A stretch of 64,000 bases of DNA from Aegilops tauschii subsp. strangulata (lineage: Eukaryota; Streptophyta; Magnoliopsida; Poales; Poaceae). Where the stretch lies: NCBI RefSeq assembly GCF_002575655.3, contig NC_053037.3, positions 254,853,135 to 254,917,134 of the forward strand, written 5' to 3'. The position numbers and the translations under genes were made by a program. The notes below the pieces were generated by a model, which saw only the letters and a program-made list of their open reading frames with translations, was not told the DNA's origin and ran no database searches. Shown here in pieces: positions 57,482 to 64,000 of this stretch; the stretch's first letter is position 1, and each line of letters starts with the position of its first letter.

Positions 57482-60400
57482 ATGATGGATAGGCCAAGTA
57501 CTTCTACCAATCCACTCTTCTTGGAGCAAGACGACGACATGTCATCCTACGTCACCAAGACTCAACTATTTGGTGCACATCGAGCTTTGCATCAAGAACA
57601 ACTTGCTTTGGGCGATCGCATCGACAACCTCGCCACCGATCTACGACAATCTGAGCAACGTACAAGAGACTACTTCGACACATCCATGAGTTCCCTCAAA
57701 GAAGATATCCGAACCATGATGGTCCGCTCTTCTACAACTTTGTCCTCGTCAAGACGGAGCCGCTCAAGTCGACACTACGACGACACCATCTCCGGTTCAA
57801 GTACACCGACATCAAACACTCTTCGTCGTGCCGCGCGTCAAGACCGTCAAGCTAACCGCAATCCTCTACACGACACCGACTCTCAAGAGCATCGACATCA
57901 TCACAACCAAGCTTCTTTCGCACAAGCACAAGAACGGCAACACCAACGACAACAAGAACAAGAGGAGCGAGCGCGACAACATCAAGATGCACAAGACGCC
58001 GAGGCGCAACGTCAAGAACGGCAACTACGTGAAGCTCAAGCACTTGAGGCGCAACGTGCTCTTCAAGACTCAAGTCGTGCCGTAGCCAATCGAGACCGAC
58101 AAGCTCGACTACATCAAGAAGCACTTCGGGACGAAGCTCAAGAAAGGATTTACGAAGCACGTGTGCATCGACAAGCTCCTCGACATGATCGGCAAGTTCC
58201 TCGTCAAGATCGACAAGCTCATCCTCATGCGAGACAAGAACGTCAAGTCCATCGAGAGCAAGAAGACAATGGACCACCTCCTCGCCAAGAGCATCATGAG
58301 GAAGACAACCCTCCTCACCAAGAGCAACATGAGGAAGACAACCCTCCTCGCCAAGAGCGACATGAGATTGCCAATCCTCACCGACATGGGCGTCATCATC
58401 CCCGACCCCAACACAATGAAGAGCAACGATATGGCAAGCTAAAGTTCGCCATGCCCAAGTTTACTGGAAGCAATGACCCCGAAGAGTACATATCATGGGC
58501 ATTGAAGGTTGACAAAATCTTCCGCTTGCACAACTACGAAGAAGAGAAGAAGATCGCAATGGCATCCCTCGAATTCCAAGACTACGTCCTCATTTGGTGG
58601 GAACAAGTCATTGAGAGCCATGCGGCAAGAGGTGAACCACCCATCACCACTTGGGCACAAATGAAGGATGTCATGAGAGCACGATTCGTGCCAAACTACT
58701 ACAACCGCGACCTCTTCAAGAAACTCCAACAACTCAAGCAAGGAACCAAGAGCGTTGAAGAGTACTACAAGGAAATGGAGATTGCCATGATACGAGCCAA
58801 TGTCAAAGAAGATGATGAGCAAACTATGGCACGTTTCTTGAATGGACTCAATCACCCTATCAAGAAGATTGCCGATTTCCAACCATACTCGAACCTCATC
58901 GAGCTAGTGCATCAAGCTACCAAAGCGGAACGGAAAGTACAAGACGACTTCAAGTATGCCAAGTTCTCATCCAAGTCCTATGGCCTCTCCAACAATCAAG
59001 CTTCGACGACTCACACCACGAGCAATGGCGACAAGTCAAGTTACAAGAAAGCTTCGACAAGCTCAAGTCCTCCTACTATAAGCAACTTCAAGCCGAAAGC
59101 TTCATCATCATCTACTCCAACCGATGAGACCATCAAGACAAGTTCCATCAAATGTTTCACATGTGGAGGTCGAGGCCACAAGTCCTTCGAGTGCACAAAC
59201 AAGCGCACCATGATCCTCAACGACGACGGCACCTACAACTCCATGAGTGCAGGAGAAATGGAAGCTCTTGAGCAAGTGGCCATGCACCGACAAGTGAACA
59301 ATGAAGAAGAAGATGATCACATCTTTTGTGACGAAGACTCAAGTCCCGCTCTTGTTGTCTCCAAGGTCTTGACTCTTCAACATCAACAAGACGAAGATCA
59401 AAGATGCCATATCTTCCACACAAAGGCCGACATCAATGGACGGTCCGTCAAGGTCATCATCGATGGAGGGAGTTTCCATAACTTGGCAAGTGAAGAACTA
59501 TGCTCCAAACTCCAATTGGTCAAGATGAAGCACCCGCACCCCTACAAGGTTCAATGGCTAAGCGACACCGGCACCATACAAGTCGAGCAGAGAGTACAAG
59601 TCTCTTTCAAGATCGGCGCCTATGAAGACACTTTGGAGTGTGATGTCCTTTCGATGACCGTGTGCCACCTCCTTCTTGGACGGCCATGGCAATTTGACCG
59701 AGGTGTCATTCACAATGGGCGTACAAATCACTATAGCTTCAAGATGAAAGGGAAAGAGTTTGTGCTACGTCCTATGTCTCTAAGCCAAGTGCTCGCCGAC
59801 AAGCAAAACACCCATCGTGGAGAGAATAGTGAGAGAGTGAACCACCAAAACGAGAGTGAGCGCCACAAGCCCAAATTGAGTGCCTCCACGATGAGCGACA
59901 AGAACAACTTAGTCCTATTTGCCACCAAACGTGAGATGAGAGAAGTGTGTGAGAACCCATCAAGTGTCCTACACTATGTCCTATTGTGCAAGGATGAGGC
60001 ACCAAAAACTAACAACTCTCACGATCTACCTTTGGTGTTATCTTCTTTATTGCAAGAATTCCAAGATGTTTTCCCCGATGAGCTACCTCCGGGTCTACCT
60101 CCACTACGAGGCATTGAGCACCGAATTGATCTCATCCCCGGAGCGCCGCTTCCAAACAAAGCGCCCTACCGCGTCAACCCCGAAGAAACCAAAGAAATTC
60201 AAAGGCAAGTAAAGCATCTCATATACCATGGACATGTGCGTGAAAGTTTGAGTCCTTGTGTCATTGGCTTTGAGCATATAAAAGACTTGTATGAGCATGA
60301 TCCTACATTTTCTATTTCTTATGCCAAGTGTTTGACGCATACTTCTTGGGATCGATACTACATCAAAGATGGATATTTTATGAGAGCTAACAAACTTTGC

Positions 60401-61252
60401 ATCCCTGAGACCTCTCTTCGCTTGTTGCTTTTGCAGGAATCTCATGGAGGCGGACTCATGGGACACTTTGGACGCGACAAGACATTTGCTACGCTCTCCA
60501 AGAACTACTTTTGGCCCAAGATGTTCCGCGACGTCAATCGCTTCACCAACCGATGCTCTACATGTCGCAAAGCTAAGTCCAAAGCTCAATCTCATGGCCT
60601 CTATATGCCACTTCCAATTCCATATCACCCATGGGAAGACATTAGCATGGACTTTGTGCTTGGTTTGCCTAGAACTCGAAATGGCAAGGATTCCGTTTTT
60701 GTTGTTGTGGACCGATTCTCCAAAATGGCACATTTCATTCCTTGCAACAAGATAGACGATGCTTCACATGTTGCAAATTTCTTGCGCCTTCATGGAGTGC
60801 CAAAGACGATTGTCTCGGACCGCGACGTCAAGTTCTTGAGTTACTTTTGGAAGACATTGTGCGCCAAGCTCGGAATCAAGCTTTTGTTCTCTTCGGCACA
60901 CCATCCACAAACCGACGGCCAAACGGAGGTGACCAACCGCACGCTCTCCACTCTACTACGCGTGTTGATAAAGAAGAACATTAAGGAGTGGGAGGAGTGC
61001 CTACCCATCGCCGATTACGCCTACAATCGTGCAAGACATTCGACTACCGGCAAGTCCCCCTTCGAGGTCGTCTATGGCTTCAACCATTGTCTCCATTGGA
61101 CATTCTACCTCTACCGCTACAAGAGCGCACAAACATGGACACGAGTGCCCGAGTCAACTTCCTCAAGAAGATGCATGAAGATACAAGAAACACCATCGAG
61201 CGCCAAGTACAACGACTCGCGACCAAGCTCAACGTCAACAAGCAACCCATGA
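57482..61252 (+). CDS. gag-pol: G-B gag-protease-integrase ORF lacking reverse transcriptase
   Basis: 1256 codons open. Gag N-terminal coiled part, a low-complexity Arg/Gln/His-rich section (residues about 110-310), gag core ([17 protein letters not shown]), zinc knuckle [14 protein letters not shown] near 59153-59195 and protease [12 protein letters not shown] near 59455-59490. The start of reverse transcriptase ([13 protein letters not shown] to VRESLSPC) is joined at about 60258 directly to [11 protein letters not shown], the RNase H-integrase linker. The reverse transcriptase palm and RNase H, about 1.15 kb by comparison with 3-4376, are missing without a frame change. Integrase zinc finger and catalytic residues ([23 protein letters not shown]) are present. 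A one-base loss near 61085 shifts the integrase C-terminus out of frame. Confidence 0.85.
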   Translation: MMDRPSTSTNPLFLEQDDDMSSYVTKTQLFGAHRALHQEQLALGDRIDNLATDLRQSEQRTRDYFDTSMSSLKEDIRTMMVRSSTTLSSSRRSRSSRHYDDTISGSSTPTSNTLRRAARQDRQANRNPLHDTDSQEHRHHHNQASFAQAQERQHQRQQEQEERARQHQDAQDAEAQRQERQLREAQALEAQRALQDSSRAVANRDRQARLHQEALRDEAQERIYEARVHRQAPRHDRQVPRQDRQAHPHARQERQVHREQEDNGPPPRQEHHEEDNPPHQEQHEEDNPPRQERHEIANPHRHGRHHPRPQHNEEQRYGKLKFAMPKFTGSNDPEEYISWALKVDKIFRLHNYEEEKKIAMASLEFQDYVLIWWEQVIESHAARGEPPITTWAQMKDVMRARFVPNYYNRDLFKKLQQLKQGTKSVEEYYKEMEIAMIRANVKEDDEQTMARFLNGLNHPIKKIADFQPYSNLIELVHQATKAERKVQDDFKYAKFSSKSYGLSNNQASTTHTTSNGDKSSYKKASTSSSPPTISNFKPKASSSSTPTDETIKTSSIKCFTCGGRGHKSFECTNKRTMILNDDGTYNSMSAGEMEALEQVAMHRQVNNEEEDDHIFCDEDSSPALVVSKVLTLQHQQDEDQRCHIFHTKADINGRSVKVIIDGGSFHNLASEELCSKLQLVKMKHPHPYKVQWLSDTGTIQVEQRVQVSFKIGAYEDTLECDVLSMTVCHLLLGRPWQFDRGVIHNGRTNHYSFKMKGKEFVLRPMSLSQVLADKQNTHRGENSERVNHQNESERHKPKLSASTMSDKNNLVLFATKREMREVCENPSSVLHYVLLCKDEAPKTNNSHDLPLVLSSLLQEFQDVFPDELPPGLPPLRGIEHRIDLIPGAPLPNKAPYRVNPEETKEIQRQVKHLIYHGHVRESLSPCVIGFEHIKDLYEHDPTFSISYAKCLTHTSWDRYYIKDGYFMRANKLCIPETSLRLLLLQESHGGGLMGHFGRDKTFATLSKNYFWPKMFRDVNRFTNRCSTCRKAKSKAQSHGLYMPLPIPYHPWEDISMDFVLGLPRTRNGKDSVFVVVDRFSKMAHFIPCNKIDDASHVANFLRLHGVPKTIVSDRDVKFLSYFWKTLCAKLGIKLLFSSAHHPQTDGQTEVTNRTLSTLLRVLIKKNIKEWEECLPIADYAYNRARHSTTGKSPFEVVYGFNHCLHWTFYLYRYKSAQTWTRVPESTSSRRCMKIQETPSSAKYNDSRPSSTSTSNP

Positions 61253-62007
61253 TGTTCAATGTTGGAGATCTTGTGTGGCTACACCTTCGCAAGGATCACT
61301 TCCCCAAGGAACACAAATCCAAGCTACTACCCCGAGCGGATGGACCCTTCAAGGTGCTTGCACGCTACAACAACAACGCATACAAGATCGACATCCCACG
61401 CGACAAGTACTCCGTGAGCGACATCTTCAACATCAAAGATCTATCCCCGTACCATAGTGATGAGGATTTTGATCTGAGGTCGGATCTTTCCCAAGGGAGG
61501 GGAGATGATGCGGAGCATCCTACGGTCATCCCCATGGACCTACCATCGTCTCATCAAGAGCCAAGAGGACCTATGACACGAGCACAAGCTAGAGCTCTCG
61601 AGAACGAGGTGACTTCCTTCCTTAGTGATATCACATATGATCCACTCGAGACATGGCTACTACCTAAGCCCGATATGCTATGCATGATTAGGTGTCAAGA
61701 GGAGCCTCCCGAGGATGCACGTGAAGACGGACAAGCCGCCAAGTCCATGGATGAAGAGAACCAACGGAAACGGGCAAGTTCACCTTCCAGGCCCGGACAT
61801 CAGGCCATGACCCCGGACATCCGGCCCCTGGAGCGTCCACAGCAGCAGCAGCCCAGACGCCCAAGCCTACAGGGCCAGGACATCCGGCGTCCAGCCCGGA
61901 CATCCGGCCAAAGCCCGGACATCCGGCCAAAAGTCCGGACATCCGGCGCCATGCTACAGAACATCCAGAAGTTTTGCCCTCCAGCCCGGACATCCGGCCT
62001 CTCCTGA
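61085..62007 (+). pseudogene. G-B integrase C-terminus and LTR-encoded tail, shifted frame
   Basis: Continuation of the ORF after the frameshift: [40 protein letters not shown], then PHD-rich linker and, from 61506, the LTR-encoded part GPMTRAQARALENEV followed by PDIRP/RTSG repeats. In the 3' LTR a one-base deletion relative to the 5' LTR also alters the repeat frame and ends the protein at 62007 instead of the position matching 55499. CRM-like layout. Confidence 0.8.
61492..61505 (+). other. Polypurine tract of G-B
   Basis: CAAGGGAGGGGAGA directly before the 3' LTR. Confidence 0.88.
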
Positions 62008-62512
62008 AGCCCCGGACATCCGGCCCGTCGCCCAGACATCCAGCCACCCCTGTCTACGCACAGTAAGGGCCGAGGCCCGTGTACCCCTTCGACTCCCTAG
62101 ACTATATATACTCTTTCTCCTCCATCTCTCTAGGGTTAGCATTGGTTTAGCTCATAGTTGAGATAGAGCTTTGCTCATCCATATCGGATCTACTCCACGA
62201 GAGAGACCGCGGCCCCTCTACGGAGAAGATCCCCCTTGGATTCAAGACCTCCTCACGGAGAAGACCCCCATCAAGACCTCCTCACGGAGAAGAACCGGTT
62301 ACCCTTTGTATCGTCCTTTGTTGATCGTGGATCTTGTATCTCCTCTCGTGTTTCGAGAATCTAGCACATGTGTGATTGATCTTGTTGGTTGAGTGATTTC
62401 TCTTGTGTTTCCCCTCGTGTTTTCCCCCATTTTCCCCTCGTGTTCTTCGTGTTCATCGCGGGATCCGCTCCTTTCGTGAAAGATCGGCCCCATAGGGTTC
62501 TGCCCTACATCA
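61506..62512 (+). repeat. 3' LTR of G-B (1007 bp)
   Basis: Same ends and length as the 5' LTR. Several of its CCGGACATCCGG motifs have changed (to CCAGAC, TCAGG or TCCAGCC), consistent with loss of methylated CpG or CHG sites. Confidence 0.95.
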
Positions 62513-62517
62513 CTTGG

Positions 62518-62528
62518 TGTCCTCGCCG
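62518..62528 (-). repeat. 11-bp remnant of the interrupted G-A LTR
   Basis: TGTCCTCGCCG follows the G-B target duplication and matches the continuation of the LTR in copy 1 (24552 on, TGTGCTCGTCG). CRM-b begins at the next base, so two elements inserted within 16 bp. Confidence 0.75.
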
Positions 62529-63446
62529 TGATGAGGACATCAATACCATTGTTACACCCACAGCCCCTGCTGCTATACATACTGGACCAATTACTAGAGC
62601 TCGCGCACGCCAATTAAATTACCAGGTACTTTCGTTTCTTGGTAATGATTCTAATATTCATGAGAATATGATGCTGCCTAAATTGGATACATTTGTTTTG
62701 CTTACAAATGAAGGGCCTAGCTTTGAGAAGGATGAACATTGGAGCAAGAACAAGCATGGAGATGATGGCATGCGCATGGGGAACAAGAACGGAGTTACAA
62801 GTGATGATTTCAAGACGTTGAAGCCACCATAATGCGTGCATGAAGCCTTGGACGAAATATACAAGATGCTACTTCATAACTTTCGTCCAGAGGCTATTCT
62901 AGGTGCTGCGTCACCTTATTATTGGGCCAGGCCCATGTAATTTCGAAATACACCAGTATAGGCTGTTTTTAGAGTCCGTATGTGTGGGGAAACAAGAGAT
63001 AGGGTTGGTTTCGGACCCCTTCCTCAAGGGCCACGAAATTCCCCCCCTCTTCCTCCATATATACAGCCCTTAGGGCGTCGTTTAGACTTTGGGTTTTGTT
63101 TAGATTAAAAGTTCGCCATAGCTGCAACTTCGCGTACTTCGTTTGTGTTCAGCGACCAGACAAAGGCGTCACAGAACTCCACCTTGATCAATAAAGCTTT
63201 CATCTTATATTCGCAATATCCAGATTGCAATCTCAGTTTCTTGCTTGTTCTTCGTTTGCTCGCAGGAGACAGACCCTCGTGGTCAGGTTGATCGTGCTCC
63301 GGCGTGGTCGATAACCTCTCGGAGTTGGTTTAGCGATTGCTAAGGCGCGACGTCCTCGCACGTTCGTAGTCGGATCGTCAAAGTCGACTTCCACCAAAGC
63401 GATATCCATCATCTCATCGAAAGACGAGACACCTTTGCCTCTATCA
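62529..63446 (+). repeat. 5' LTR of CRM-b (918 bp)
   Basis: Same ends and length as the CRM-a 3' LTR, with only a small number of differences seen by eye. It contains the coding tail (62529-62832), TATA near 63056-63064 and AATAAA near 63190. Confidence 0.92.
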
Positions 63447-63448
63447 AG

Positions 63449-63460
63449 TGGTATCAGATT
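63449..63460 (+). other. Primer binding site of CRM-b
   Basis: TGGTATCAGATT two bases after the LTR; its first ten bases match the tRNA-Met primer site. Identifies this LTR as a 5' LTR. Confidence 0.85.
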
Positions 63461-64000
63461 TCCAGGTTGCTCGGTGAGATTTTACAGTTTTTCATAGTTT
63501 AGATCGAGTCTGTTCTTCATACCTACAGTCCACGAAAAAGCCACACAAAAAAATTAGGGTTAGTTCATCATATCCGAACCAATCTGAGCCTTTGCATAAT
63601 CTTTTTAGGGTTTTTGCTTTGTTGAATTTGCGGTTGCATCGTCGTGTCAAGTTGCTGGTCTTAGAGTCTAGTCTTTTAGAGTTTCGAGTTCTGGTCATAA
63701 GTTGTCACGCCGCCGCCGCACCATCATCATCGCCTTGCCATCTACCACCATTGCTTATCCGCCACCGCTTTGCATCCGTATCCATATACCACCACCAATC
63801 CGTATCCATATACCACCACCGATCCGTATCCATATACCACTACCGCTACCATATACCACCACCGCTGCCATATCCTACCGCCATATATCCACCACCAATC
63901 CGAGTTCTTTTCATATTCGGTTGGTTTTAGAGATCCATATATTTTCCGTTTCGTGTTTCCTTGCCTGAGTAGGTCTCGGAAAAAAAAGTCTGGAGACCCC
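63461..64000 (+). other. Leader of CRM-b
   Basis: 540 bp without a supported ORF apart from short frames. The gag start should lie to the right of the window. It carries the repeat at 63774-63845. Confidence 0.6.
63774..63845 (+). repeat. Minisatellite in CRM-b leader, 24-bp period
   Basis: Three units start at 63774, 63798 and 63822 with ATCCGTATCCATATACCAC; looser copies (ACCATATACCACCACCGCT) follow to about 63900. It lies between primer site and gag. Confidence 0.85.

Larger units (their letters stand above)
54938..62512 (+). mobile_element. Full-length family-G gypsy element (G-B), TSD CTTGG
   Basis: 7575 bp with two 1007-bp LTRs and CTTGG duplications at 54933-54937 and 62513-62517. 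Primer-site-like sequence, leader, gag-protease-integrase ORF, polypurine tract and LTR-encoded tail are all in place. The LTRs differ at about 20 positions plus two one-base indels by eye, mostly transitions in CCGG motifs. With the commonly used grass rate of 1.3e-8 per site per year this suggests insertion less than about 1 million years ago. It inserted into an opposite-oriented LTR of its own family. Confidence 0.95.
62529..64000 (+). mobile_element. CRM-type element, 5' part (CRM-b)
   Basis: 5' LTR, primer site and leader of a CRM element that continues past the window. Expected target duplication CGCCG (62524-62528); the other end is not visible. Confidence 0.88.

Overview
The window looks like intergenic DNA from a large, repeat-rich grass genome. 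A Triticeae species (wheat, Aegilops or barley group) is the best guess, inferred from nested CRM-, TAT- and Tekay-type Ty3/gypsy retrotransposons plus Stowaway and Tourist MITEs; it was not confirmed by any search. Almost everything is retrotransposon. Two CRM-clade elements lie at the two ends, so a centromeric or pericentromeric origin is possible but unproven. No tRNA, rRNA or CRISPR feature was seen, and no host gene could be identified with confidence.

Layout. 1-4990: 3' part of a CRM-type element (+) with a 1457-codon open polyprotein. 4991-12574: degenerate TAT-clade element (-) with its 5' LTR at 11675-12574. 12576-13685: TAT-type solo LTR with TSD GACAC. 13691-19147: non-autonomous gypsy element (-) carrying an unfamiliar long ORF. 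19148-23695: 3' LTR and intron-containing antisense ORF of a second TAT element (-). 23696-26570: 3' LTR and truncated pol of a gypsy element here called family G (-). 26571-31000: GC-rich class-II-like repeats and a small repeat-protein ORF behind a TATA box. 31000-35300: low-copy-looking AT-rich DNA with two MITEs, minisatellites, exon-like modules and a possible minus-strand gene start. 35308-41140: Tekay-type element (+) with a 2.59-kb LTR, a complete upstream ORF and a broken gag-pol.

At about 41141 the sequence restarts as a second copy of the block that began at 11675. The copies run collinear at an offset of 29465-29482 bp to 54937. They share every nested insertion present in the first copy. 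The second copy then received three private insertions: a CRM solo LTR (51994-52910, TSD CTAGC), a full-length family-G element (54938-62512, 1007-bp LTRs, TSD CTTGG) and a second CRM element (from 62529, running off the window). This is best explained by unequal recombination between two TAT LTRs in direct orientation, one of them inside the Tekay element, giving a tandem duplication with a unit of about 29.5 kb.

How the parts relate. In CRM and family G the polyprotein reads into the 3' LTR, so part of the LTR is both coding and regulatory. The family-G LTR carries an array of CCGGACATCCGG motifs, repeated in its leader. The full-length G element has lost reverse transcriptase and RNase H by a frame-preserving deletion but keeps long gag, protease and integrase reading frames. 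The 13691-19147 element shares the LTR start, leader and gag N-terminus of family G but has an unrelated ORF instead of pol, so it would depend on proteins supplied by others.
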